Part shown: positions 14,477 to 22,113 of the stretch, piece by piece
Numbering within the stretch: position 1 is the first letter of the stretch
How the letters are laid out: each line of letters opens with the position of its first letter
Assembly (NCBI GenBank): GCA_028710385.1
Contig: JAQTUC010000005.1
Span: 1-24,625 of the forward strand
From: Candidatus Omnitrophota bacterium
GTDB taxonomy: Bacteria; Omnitrophota; Gorgyraeia; Duberdicusellales; 4484-171
Reading direction: 5' to 3'
Length of the DNA stretch: 24,625 nt
Notes under the pieces: generated by a model
What the model was told of the DNA's origin: nothing
What the model saw: only the letters and a program-made list of their open reading frames with translations
The model's database searches: none
Program-made: the position numbers and the translations under genes

Positions 14477-14492
14477 ACAAAAAGTCATAATT

Positions 14493-15392
14493 ATGAAGGT
14501 AGCTGTAATCGGCATCGGAAAATTAGGCAGCATACATCTGCGTATCTACAAGGAAATAAACGAGATAGAAAAAATATACGTTGTAGATACCGACCCCTCA
14601 AGGCTCGCGCTTTGCCCGGGGATAGAATCATTTACAGACTACCGTAAACTGCTTGGCAAGGTTGACCTGGTAAGCGTTGCGGTCCCCACAATAAAACATT
14701 TTGAAATTGCGCAGTTTTTCCTTAAAAATAAAATCCCTGTCCTTGTAGAAAAACCAATCACCCAGAAATTATCCGAAGCAGAAAAATTAATTAAAACAGC
14801 CACCGTTAACAAAACCATCCTCTTCGTAGGCCATGTTGAACGCTACAACAACGCGTATCTGGCCATAAAAGAAACTGTTAAAAAGCCGCTATTTATAGAA
14901 TGCCACCGCTTAAGCCCTTATCCGAACAGAAGCCTTGATATAAGCGTGGTGCTGGATTTAATGATACACGATCTTGATATTATCCTTGATTTGGTAAGAG
15001 TTGACATAAAAAAAGTTGAAGCAAAAGGCGTTAAAGTGCTCTCCAACAAAGAAGACATAGCAAACGCCCGCATTACCTTTAAAAACGGCTGTGTCGCGAA
15101 TATTACAGCTTCGCGCATATCCGCTAAAAAAGAAAGAAAAATAAGGATATTCCTCTCGCATTGCTACATCTCGCTGGATTTTGCCGAGCAGCATGCAGAA
15201 ATTTATCAAAAAATAAAGGAACAGATAACCAGGCAGGCCCTGGAAATAGACAAAGAAGAACCGCTTAAGAAAGAAATTCTTGACTTCGTAGGCCTGGTTA
15301 AGAATAATACCTTTGATATCGCTGACTGCGTTAGAGCCAAGAATGCCCTTAAACTTGCTTTGGATATTGAAAAGATAATGTCTAAAAAATAA
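14493..15392 (+). CDS. Gfo/Idh/MocA-family NAD(P)-dependent oxidoreductase
   Basis: A 299-residue dehydrogenase with an N-terminal Rossmann fold (MKVAVIGIGKLGSIHL, 1-16), the family hallmark VEKPIT in the EKP position near residue 89, and MIHDLDIILDL near 156, whose His-Asp pair lies in the catalytic region. The family oxidises sugar or inositol hydroxyls. It is followed 8 bp later by lpxB and lies beside an MsbA-like exporter. This recalls GnnA, the UDP-GlcNAc 3-dehydrogenase that prepares a 3-amino sugar for lipid A; the partner aminotransferase GnnB is not in this window. The substrate is therefore inferred from context. The open frame runs 62 codons further upstream through promoter-like sequence; the ATG at 14493 starts exactly at the Rossmann strand. 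Confidence 0.8.
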   Translation: MKVAVIGIGKLGSIHLRIYKEINEIEKIYVVDTDPSRLALCPGIESFTDYRKLLGKVDLVSVAVPTIKHFEIAQFFLKNKIPVLVEKPITQKLSEAEKLIKTATVNKTILFVGHVERYNNAYLAIKETVKKPLFIECHRLSPYPNRSLDISVVLDLMIHDLDIILDLVRVDIKKVEAKGVKVLSNKEDIANARITFKNGCVANITASRISAKKERKIRIFLSHCYISLDFAEQHAEIYQKIKEQITRQALEIDKEEPLKKEILDFVGLVKNNTFDIADCVRAKNALKLALDIEKIMSKK

Positions 15393-15400
15393 TTACAGGC

Positions 15401-16489
15401 ATGAAAAAAATAATAATTATAGCCGGGGACAAATCAGGAGATTTATACGGCGCTATGCTGTGTAAGCAGCTGAAAGAAAAATACATGGGAGTTGAAATAT
15501 TTTCTTTTGGCGGAGAGCATCTTGCCCGGCATTCAACGCAGCGCATAAATCTTCTTGAGCATTCTGTTTCGGGGATTTTTGAAGTATTGCTATGCCTTAA
15601 AGATCTCCTCGAAACCTACTCGCAAGCACTTCATGAAATAGCCAGCATAGACCCTGACCTTATAATATTGATAGATTTTCCGGACTTTAACCTGCAATTG
15701 GCCAAAAACCTTAATAACAAGTACCATATTTTTTACTACGTAAGCCCGCAAGTCTGGGCATGGCGCAAGCGCCGCGTTGAATCAATAAAACGCTACGTTA
15801 ACAGAATGATTGTAATCTTCAGGTTTGAGGAAGATTTTTACAGAAAAGAAAAAATGGAAGTTTACTATTTCGGCCATCCTCTTCTTGAAGTAATTGAGAA
15901 GAAAAATATAGAAACACAAAAAATAATTTCTTTAATGCCGGGAAGCCGCAAGAATGAAATAAGAAACCACCTTCCGACAATGATGAAAGCAAAAGAAATC
16001 ATTGAAAAAGAACTGCCCGGTTATAAATTCAGGATTATACGCCCCGAAAATATACCGGCGCAGTTTTATATAAAGATGGCGCCGAATACAGAAGTCGCAG
16101 ACCACACCTACCAGGCTATAGAAGAATCAGCTTTTATTATTACTTCCTCAGGCACGGCAACTATTGAAATTTCAATTTTGGAAGTGCCTTTCCTGGTTAT
16201 ATATAAACTCAATATTTTCAGCTGGCATATACTAAGAAAACTGGTAAAGCTTAGATTTATAGCTATGACAAATATTTTAGCCGGAAGGAAAGTGGTTGAA
16301 GAGCTCATCCAGGATAAGGCAAATCCGCAGACAATAGCGCAGACGGCGCTGCGTTATCTTAAAGATGAGGCCGAATACGCGGAGCTTAAAAATGATTTAG
16401 GTAGAATTAAAAATATACTTGGGCCCAGGGGCGCAACTGCAAGTTTTGCTGATTCTGTAGCAAAATATCTTAGCCTTACGAAATTATAA
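15401..16489 (+). CDS. lpxB: Lipid-A-disaccharide synthase
   Basis: Joins UDP-diacylglucosamine and lipid X to form the tetraacyl disaccharide of lipid A, at the inner face of the cytoplasmic membrane. The 362-residue GT-B protein shows AGDKSGD (8-14), YVSPQVWAW (113-121), FGHPL (157-161), LMPGSR (178-183) and SSGTATIE (249-256). The first motif is usually AGEASGD; here Asp replaces the Glu. The gene implies an outer membrane with lipid A. It is the second gene of a forward pair after the oxidoreductase and converges on the UPF0016 gene with a 6-bp gap and no visible terminator. Confidence 0.95.
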   Translation: MKKIIIIAGDKSGDLYGAMLCKQLKEKYMGVEIFSFGGEHLARHSTQRINLLEHSVSGIFEVLLCLKDLLETYSQALHEIASIDPDLIILIDFPDFNLQLAKNLNNKYHIFYYVSPQVWAWRKRRVESIKRYVNRMIVIFRFEEDFYRKEKMEVYYFGHPLLEVIEKKNIETQKIISLMPGSRKNEIRNHLPTMMKAKEIIEKELPGYKFRIIRPENIPAQFYIKMAPNTEVADHTYQAIEESAFIITSSGTATIEISILEVPFLVIYKLNIFSWHILRKLVKLRFIAMTNILAGRKVVEELIQDKANPQTIAQTALRYLKDEAEYAELKNDLGRIKNILGPRGATASFADSVAKYLSLTKL

Positions 16490-16495
16490 ACTGCT

Positions 16496-16768
16496 TTAAA
16501 GTTTCCCTGCAAGGATAAGAAAACCTGCGACAAAAAACACACCGGCACTTACGTAACGCATAATCTTTGGGTCAATAAATTTTGAAAGCGTATCGCCGAA
16601 TAAAACCGCTAGCATTGTAGCCACAAAAAAAGCTGCCATAGCTCCCAGAAAAACCGTAACTTTGTTGTGGCCTTTCGCAGAGAGAGAAAACACCGCCAGC
16701 TCAGTCTTATCAAACAATTCAGCCAGAAAAATGGTTGTAAATGCAGTGAAAAATATTTTTAAATCCAT
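16496..16768 (-). CDS. UPF0016/GDT1-family small membrane protein (putative Mn2+/Ca2+ transporter)
   Basis: A 90-residue, three-span membrane protein. The family's metal-binding motif E-x-G-D-K-T appears as ELFDKTELA at about 17-25, with Phe in place of the usual Gly. A typical full-length member has two such repeats, one in each half; this one has a single half, as in known half-size bacterial and archaeal members that work as dimers. Members move manganese or calcium out of the cytoplasm. No second half-size gene is seen here, so a homodimer or a partner elsewhere is needed. A GGGAGG ribosome site 4 bp before the ATG supports the start. It lies 16 bp upstream of the mnmG stop codon in an opposite-reading sense, i.e. 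downstream of mnmG on the same strand. Confidence 0.8.
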   Translation of the reverse strand: MDLKIFFTAFTTIFLAELFDKTELAVFSLSAKGHNKVTVFLGAMAAFFVATMLAVLFGDTLSKFIDPKIMRYVSAGVFFVAGFLILAGKL

Positions 16769-16784
16769 TCTGCCTCCCTTTGGT

Positions 16785-18599
16785 TTATTTTTTTTCTCTG
16801 CTTTTCTTAATAAAGTTATAAACAGTAAGTATTGCCGCGGGAGTGATGCCGCTTATCCTTAAGGCTTCTCCTAAATTAGCCGGTTTTAATTTATTAAGTT
16901 TCTCTACAACCTCTTTTGACAATGAAGGTATTTTAGAAAAATCAATTTTAGGAAGTTTTATCTTATCAAGATTCTTAAGCTCTCTTAACCAAATCTGCTC
17001 ACGTTTTAAAAAACCTTCGTATTTTATATTTACCTCTATTTCCCATTTTATCTGGTTTGACACATTATCTTTCTCCATATATTTTTCTAGCTGCTCATAG
17101 GTGGCCTTCGGCCTTTTTAAAATATCAAAAACCGATAATTTTTGTTTTTCAAAAATTATTTTTACAGCCCGGCTTTTTTTTATGCTCTCTTCTATTCTTT
17201 GTTTTTTTGCTTTCACGAGATCGTACTGGTTATTACTAAGCAGCCCTAAATTATAGCCAAAATCAGCCAAACGCAAATCAGCGTTACTTTCGCGTAAACT
17301 AAGCCTGAATTCCGAGCGCGAGGTAAACATCCTGTAGGGCTCATCCGTTCCCTTTGAGGTTAAGTCGTCAATTAAAACGCCGATAAAAGATTCTTCCCTT
17401 CTTAAAATAAAAGGCTTTTTCTTTTTAACCAGAAGCGCCGCATTAATTCCGGAAATCAAGCCTTGCGCGGCTGCTTCTTCGTAACCGGTTGTTCCATTAA
17501 CCTGCCCGGCGAAATAAAGGCCGCTTATTTTCTTTGATTCAAGGGTCGCATAAAGCTCCCTCGCATCTATAAGCCCGTGCTCAATGCCGTATCCGGGGCG
17601 AAGCACCAAGGCTCGCTTAAGCCCTTCTATGCTGTGAATAAATTTAAGCTGAACATCAAACGGTAAAGACGTAGAAACTCCGTTTGGATAAACCTCAACT
17701 GTATTTCTGCCCTCGGGCTCAATAAAAATCTGGTGACGCTCGTGGTCTTTAAATTTAACTATCTTATCTTCCAACGACGGGCAATACCTTGCTCCTCTTG
17801 CCTTGATTTTTCCCGTATAAAGCGGTGAGCGGTTAAGGTTTTTTAAAATTATATTGTGGGTTTTTTTGTTTGTATATGTTATATAGCAGCTTAACTGGTC
17901 CTTTGGCAGGCTGTTATTCTCAAAAGAAAAAGGTATGGCGTCGTAATCAGGAGGCTGCTCAATCATTTTTGAAAAATCAAGGCTCCTTGCATCAAGCCTT
18001 GCGCAGGTTCCTGTTTTAAAATGTTTTGTTGTTACACCAAGGCGTTTAATGCTGCTAAATAACTCATCACTGGACTCCTCAGAGAGCCTTCCGCCGGGGA
18101 AACTATTTAAGCCTATATGTATTGTGCTTTTAAGAAAAGTTCCCGCGCAGATGATTACGGTCTTGGTTTCAAAAACTTCTCCAAAATTTACTTCAACGCC
18201 GCAAATTTTTTTGTTTTTTACAAGAATATTTTTTACTTTTGCCTGCAGAATTGTTAAATTAGAGCAAGCCTCAAGAAAACTCTTTGCAGCAGAAGGATAT
18301 TCCACCATATCCACCTGGGCTCTTGTCGCCCATACTGCTTTGCCTTTGCTTTTATTAAGTATGCGGTAATTTAAAGCGCACTTATCGGCCAATTTTCCGA
18401 TTAAACCGCCTAAAGCATCCACCTCTCTAACCAGATTTCCCTTAGCAACACCGCCTACTGCGGGATTACAGGATAATTTCCCTATGGTATCCAATGACAA
18501 AGTTAAAAGAAGAGTGTTTAGGCCAAGCTTTGCAGAAGCATATGCCGCTTCAATACCTGCGTGGCCTGCGCCTATGACTATGCAGTCGTATTTTTTCAT
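16785..18599 (-). CDS. mnmG: tRNA uridine-5-carboxymethylaminomethyl modification enzyme MnmG (GidA)
   Basis: With MnmE, this FAD enzyme installs the cmnm5 group on the wobble uridine of several tRNAs. The 604 residues show the N-terminal FAD motif IGAGHAG (9-15), SCNPAVGG with catalytic Cys45 region (43-50), RYCPSLEDK with the second conserved Cys (271-279), and GQVNGTTGYEEAAAQG (365-380). The C-terminal helical domain that binds MnmE and tRNA is complete, ending in the ALRISGITPAAILTVY-type helix. No mnmE lies adjacent in the window. An extended -10 promoter lies upstream; the ATG itself has no strong ribosome site. Confidence 0.97.
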   Translation of the reverse strand: MKKYDCIVIGAGHAGIEAAYASAKLGLNTLLLTLSLDTIGKLSCNPAVGGVAKGNLVREVDALGGLIGKLADKCALNYRILNKSKGKAVWATRAQVDMVEYPSAAKSFLEACSNLTILQAKVKNILVKNKKICGVEVNFGEVFETKTVIICAGTFLKSTIHIGLNSFPGGRLSEESSDELFSSIKRLGVTTKHFKTGTCARLDARSLDFSKMIEQPPDYDAIPFSFENNSLPKDQLSCYITYTNKKTHNIILKNLNRSPLYTGKIKARGARYCPSLEDKIVKFKDHERHQIFIEPEGRNTVEVYPNGVSTSLPFDVQLKFIHSIEGLKRALVLRPGYGIEHGLIDARELYATLESKKISGLYFAGQVNGTTGYEEAAAQGLISGINAALLVKKKKPFILRREESFIGVLIDDLTSKGTDEPYRMFTSRSEFRLSLRESNADLRLADFGYNLGLLSNNQYDLVKAKKQRIEESIKKSRAVKIIFEKQKLSVFDILKRPKATYEQLEKYMEKDNVSNQIKWEIEVNIKYEGFLKREQIWLRELKNLDKIKLPKIDFSKIPSLSKEVVEKLNKLKPANLGEALRISGITPAAILTVYNFIKKSREKK

Positions 18600-18633
18600 A
18601 ATATTTTAAGAATTATGCGCGGATTGTATGTGA

Positions 18634-18642
18634 ATTTTACCA
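18634..18642 (-). promoter_or_regulatory. Possible extended -10 promoter for mnmG
   Basis: TGGTAAAAT on the minus strand (18642-18634) fits an extended -10 element about 35 bases before the mnmG ATG. The -35 region (TTCCAA at 17 bp) is poor. Confidence 0.4.
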
Positions 18643-18762
18643 CGTTTTTATACTATTGGAAGAAAAGATTATGAAACACCATATAAACTTACCTATAGAG
18701 GGCATCCGCCATAATCCAACAATATTATCACAGCAGATAACAGACTAAGGCGAACAAGCGGC

Positions 18763-18797
18763 AAAAAACCTTAATTATTTAGCTAATTAAGGTTTTT
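18763..18797 (-). terminator. Rho-independent terminator after gpmA
   Basis: A perfect 14-bp stem, AAAAACCTTAATTA (18764-18777) with TAATTAAGGTTTTT (18784-18797), has a 6-base loop and ends in six T's on the minus strand. It is AT-rich, hence less stable than usual. It lies 26 bp after the gpmA stop and separates it from mnmG. Confidence 0.75.
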
Positions 18798-18822
18798 AAA
18801 CTACGGCGGTGAGTTGGCTGAA

Positions 18823-19566
18823 TTATTTCTTGGTTTGCTTAACCACCGAATCTATTGCTTTGGCAAGCACATCGGGCGGCGCAAGATAATAGTGTTTAAG
18901 CGGTTTTAGATTCTCATCCAATTCATAAACCAGCGGGATTCCTGTAGGAATATTTAAGCTTACAATTTCATCATCCGAAACATTGTCCAGATATTTAACC
19001 AATGCGCGCAGGCTGTTTCCGTGGGCTGCTATAACTACGCGTTTACCCTCTTTAATGGCTGGGGCAATTGTTTCGTGCCAATACGGCAGAAATCTATTTA
19101 CTGTATCCTTAAGGCATTCTGTAAGCGGCAATTCTTCTTTTTTAAGATTCCTGTATCTTGGATCATTGCCGGGGTAACGGCTGTCAGTTTCCTCCAATGC
19201 GGGCGGCTGAACATCATAACTTCTTCTCCACACAAGCACCTGCTTATCTCCGAACTTTTCAACCATTTCCATTTTATTAAGGCCCTGCAGGCTTCCGTAA
19301 TGGCGCTCATTCAGCCTCCAGCTGTTTAAAACAGGTATCCACATTAAATCCATATCTTCCAAAACTATCCAAAGAGTTTTAATTGCTCTCTTTAAAACCG
19401 AAGTATAGGCAATGTCAAAAGTAAACCCTTCTTTTTTGAGCCACTCGGCAGCCAAATGCGCTTCTTTGGTGCCTTTTTCCGAAAGCCCCACATCAGTCCA
19501 GCCGGTAAACCTGTTTTCCAAATTCCATATGCTTTCTCCGTGGCGCAGTAAAACTAATTTAATCAT
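18823..19566 (-). CDS. gpmA: 2,3-bisphosphoglycerate-dependent phosphoglycerate mutase
   Basis: Interconverts 3- and 2-phosphoglycerate in glycolysis and gluconeogenesis through a phosphohistidine. The 247 residues match Escherichia GpmA in length (250). Visible are the phosphohistidine motif LLRHGES (6-12, His9), RLNERHYGSLQG (84-95, with the acid-base Glu87) and AAHGNSLRAL (180-189, second catalytic His182). The ATG at 19564-19566 was chosen for the AAAGGA ribosome site 7 bp upstream; seven further in-frame codons precede it. It follows nrdJ across a palindromic CACAGAT array and ends at a terminator. Confidence 0.95.
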   Translation of the reverse strand: MIKLVLLRHGESIWNLENRFTGWTDVGLSEKGTKEAHLAAEWLKKEGFTFDIAYTSVLKRAIKTLWIVLEDMDLMWIPVLNSWRLNERHYGSLQGLNKMEMVEKFGDKQVLVWRRSYDVQPPALEETDSRYPGNDPRYRNLKKEELPLTECLKDTVNRFLPYWHETIAPAIKEGKRVVIAAHGNSLRALVKYLDNVSDDEIVSLNIPTGIPLVYELDENLKPLKHYYLAPPDVLAKAIDSVVKQTKK

Positions 19567-19583
19567 TTTTTTATCCTTTTTTT

Positions 19584-19675
19584 GCACAGATTAGCACAGA
19601 TAAAAAATCACAGATAGCCACAAATAAATCTATCTGTGATCATCTGTGATATACAATCTGCGATTATCTGTGTGC
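19584..19675. repeat. Palindromic CACAGAT / ATCTGTG array between nrdJ and gpmA
   Basis: Three CACAGAT heptamers (19585-19591, 19595-19601, 19609-19615) face three ATCTGTG heptamers (19632-19638, 19642-19648, 19666-19672). ATCACAGATAG (19607-19617) and CTATCTGTGAT (19630-19640) make a perfect 11-bp stem, and the outermost pair, GCACAGAT and ATCTGTG(TGC), closes the whole stretch. The last base abuts the nrdJ stop codon. It could act as a bidirectional terminator or mRNA stabiliser. It resembles the ATCTGTG-type intergenic repeats I recall from other environmental genomes, an impression not checked here. Confidence 0.75.
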
Positions 19676-21963
19676 TAACACTTAGAATAACCGCAGGCAT
19701 CACAAACCAGGCACCCTTCCTGATGGCGCAGAGCGCAACCGCAGTCAGGGCATACTCCTACGATATTATTAAAGGTGTTGGCTGTTTTTTTAACCACTAC
19801 CGAGGCTTCCTGTTTTTCCAAAACCGGAATTTCAACTTTAACTATTTCTTTCTGATCCATTGCCCTTTTCTCAAGGACTCTCGCAACAGCATCAGCGCAG
19901 GAAAAAATCTTTTTTCCGTTTACCCAACTGGGACTGGGGCACCTTATTCCCTTAAGCTGCTCAGTTATAACCTTAATATCAACACCGCCGCGAAGCGCAA
20001 GCGATATAAGCCTTCCTACGGCCTCTAATTGGCTTCCGGCGCATCCTCCGGCTTTTCCCATCTGAGTGAAAACCTCAAAAAAATCTCCGCATTCACCCTG
20101 ATTGATAGTTATATATAAGTTTCCGCAGCCGGTTGTAACCTTTGTGGTTGTGCCCATTATAACTTCAGGCCGCGGCTTTGGATAAGAAACTACCGATTGT
20201 TTCTCTTCGGTTATCTCGTGCTTTTTTTCTTCCTTTTTCTTCTCAACAGTTAAAACCTGTACGCTTCTTGAGCCGTCCCTGTAGACAGTAACACCCTTGC
20301 AGCGTAATTTATAAGAGAGAAGATACGCCTCCTTTACATCTTCAACTGTGGCGTTATTGGGCAGGTTTATGGTCTTTGATACGGCATTATCCGTAAAATC
20401 CTGAAAAGCTGCCTGCATCTTAATATGCCAAAGCGATGAAATTTCCATGGCAGTCTTAAATATTTTCTTAAATTTTTCAGGCACCTCTTCCATGCCTTGT
20501 ATGCTTTCTCCCGCGGCAATTTTTTTCATCAAATCTTCGCTGTAAAAACCTTCTTTTTTGGCTATGTATTCAAATGCCGGGTCAATTTCCAGGAGCTTCT
20601 CGCCCTCTAAAACATTTCTGGAATAGCATAAGGAAAAATTTGGCTCTATTCCGGAAGAAGTAGGCCCCGCTATAATGCTGATAGTTCCCGTCGGAGCAAC
20701 TGTTGTAAGCGTTGCATTCCTTATTCTTGTGGTTTTCTTATCCCAGGAGCTTCCTTTCCATGCGGGAAAAACTCCGCGCACAACGGAAAGTTTCATTGAT
20801 TCTTCTTTTGCGTTTTTGTATATAAAACTCATTATTTCTTTTGCAAGTAAAATAGCCTCATCGCTGTCATAAGGTACGCCCAAAAATCCAAGCATAGTTG
20901 CAAAACCCATAATGCCTAAACCTATTTTTCTGGTTTTCAGGGTATTCTCTCTGATCTGAGGCAAAGGAAATTTATTTGCATCTATAACATTGTCAAGAAA
21001 TCTTACTGCCAGGAATGTGACGTCTCTTAAGCGGTCCCAATCAACTTCAAATTCCCCATCAACTTCGCGTAAAAATTTGGAAAGATTCAGAGAGCCAAGA
21101 TTGCATGACTCGAAGGGTAAAAGCGGCTGCTCTCCGCAGGGGTTTGTGCTTTCAATTACTCCAAGCTGCGGAGTAGGATTGCCTTCGTTCATTCTATCAA
21201 TAAATATGATACCGGGTTCTCCGTTTTTATATGCGTATTCAGCGATTGTATTAAAAGTATCGTGGGCATTAATTCTGTTTACTGTTTCTCCGGAATGCGG
21301 ATCAATTAAATTATAATCCTCTTCCTTTAAAACCTTTTCCATGAAGTCATCGGTAAGAGCAACTGAAATATTAAAATTTGAGATGTCGCCTTCTTTTTCT
21401 TTGCATTTTATAAATTCCAAAACATCCGGATGGTCTATCCGAAGCATCCCCATATTTGCTCCGCGGCGCGTGCCTCCCTGCTTAACCGCCTGGGTTGCCG
21501 CATCAAAAACTTTCATAAAAGAAACCGGGCCGGACGCAACGCCTCCGGTAGATTTTACAACGCTGTTTTTATGGCGAAGCCGCGAAAAACTAAAGCCGGT
21601 GCCTCCTCCGGTCTTATGTATCAAGGCTGTTGCTTTTATCGCATCAAATATGGAATCCATTGAATCTTCCACGGGAACGACAAAGCAGGCAGAAAGCTGC
21701 CCCAGGTCTTTACCCGCGTTCATTAAGGTTGGAGAGTTTGGAACGAATTCCAGGTTGGCTATTATTTCGTAGAATTTTTTCTTTATTTCTTCGGTTTTTT
21801 CTTTGGTCGCGCCATACTTTTTCTCAACTGCTGCGATTGCGCTTGAAACTCTTTCAACAAGTTCAGCCGGAGTTTCTATAGTCTGGCCTTTTTCGTTTTT
21901 CTTAAGATAACGTTTTTTAAGAACAACCAAAGCGTTGGGAGAAAAATTCAATTTTTCTTCCAT
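19675..21963 (-). CDS. nrdJ: Adenosylcobalamin-dependent (class II) ribonucleotide reductase
   Basis: Reduces ribonucleotides to deoxyribonucleotides with a B12-derived radical, so it needs neither oxygen nor a partner subunit. The 762 residues include QLSACFVVPV with a redox Cys (about 93), TGGGTGFSFSRLR, TNPCGEQPLLPFESCNLGS with the Asn-Cys-Glu catalytic set (274-279), and PTGTISIIAG (424-433). The C-terminal part adds a TSCPD-type domain (TGCGNLYITINQG onward) and a zinc-ribbon tail with four CxxC-type cysteines, both typical of NrdJ in anaerobes. The start is the ATG at 21961-21963 with GAGGAG 5 bp before; a GTG two codons earlier overlaps that site. A sigma70 promoter and two NrdR-like boxes lie upstream. 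Confidence 0.97.
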   Translation of the reverse strand: MEEKLNFSPNALVVLKKRYLKKNEKGQTIETPAELVERVSSAIAAVEKKYGATKEKTEEIKKKFYEIIANLEFVPNSPTLMNAGKDLGQLSACFVVPVEDSMDSIFDAIKATALIHKTGGGTGFSFSRLRHKNSVVKSTGGVASGPVSFMKVFDAATQAVKQGGTRRGANMGMLRIDHPDVLEFIKCKEKEGDISNFNISVALTDDFMEKVLKEEDYNLIDPHSGETVNRINAHDTFNTIAEYAYKNGEPGIIFIDRMNEGNPTPQLGVIESTNPCGEQPLLPFESCNLGSLNLSKFLREVDGEFEVDWDRLRDVTFLAVRFLDNVIDANKFPLPQIRENTLKTRKIGLGIMGFATMLGFLGVPYDSDEAILLAKEIMSFIYKNAKEESMKLSVVRGVFPAWKGSSWDKKTTRIRNATLTTVAPTGTISIIAGPTSSGIEPNFSLCYSRNVLEGEKLLEIDPAFEYIAKKEGFYSEDLMKKIAAGESIQGMEEVPEKFKKIFKTAMEISSLWHIKMQAAFQDFTDNAVSKTINLPNNATVEDVKEAYLLSYKLRCKGVTVYRDGSRSVQVLTVEKKKEEKKHEITEEKQSVVSYPKPRPEVIMGTTTKVTTGCGNLYITINQGECGDFFEVFTQMGKAGGCAGSQLEAVGRLISLALRGGVDIKVITEQLKGIRCPSPSWVNGKKIFSCADAVARVLEKRAMDQKEIVKVEIPVLEKQEASVVVKKTANTFNNIVGVCPDCGCALRHQEGCLVCDACGYSKC

Positions 21964-22031
21964 GATCACTCCTCATTTTAAAAGAAGAATTATTTTTTTA
22001 AAAAAACTGCCCGCCCAAGTGCAATGCTAAT

Positions 22032-22060
22032 TTTATATCACTCTTTGTGGGGGATGTCAA
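22032..22060 (-). promoter_or_regulatory. Sigma70-type promoter for nrdJ
   Basis: On the minus strand a perfect TTGACA (22060-22055) is 17 bp from TATAAA (22037-22032). The start would be near 22025, giving a leader of about 60 bases with the GAGGAG site. NrdR-like boxes lie directly upstream of the -35. Confidence 0.7.
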
Positions 22061-22066
22061 GAAAAA

Positions 22067-22113
22067 ATACTATATATAGTAGATAAAATTCTGATAAATA
22101 CTATATATTGTTA
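22067..22113. promoter_or_regulatory. Tandem NrdR boxes upstream of nrdJ
   Basis: Two near-palindromes, ATACTATATATAGTAG (22067-22082) and ATACTATATATTGTTA (22098-22113), match the ACTATATATAGT core of the NrdR box (consensus ACACWATATATWGTGT). Their centres are 31 bp apart, about three helical turns, the paired arrangement known for NrdR repression of ribonucleotide reductase genes. Box 1 lies 7 bp upstream of the -35. Box 2 overlaps the stop codon of the LacI-type gene. No nrdR gene is in the window. Confidence 0.82.

Noticed and set aside
14307..14492. A 62-residue N-terminal extension of the oxidoreductase
   Set aside because: It runs through the promoter and palindromic region; the Rossmann fold starts at the ATG at 14493.
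18663..18735. A third copy of the tRNA-linked element near ATCCAAC before mnmG
   Set aside because: Only a weak 6-bp ATTATG/CATAAT pairing and no inner hairpin; there is no tRNA nearby.
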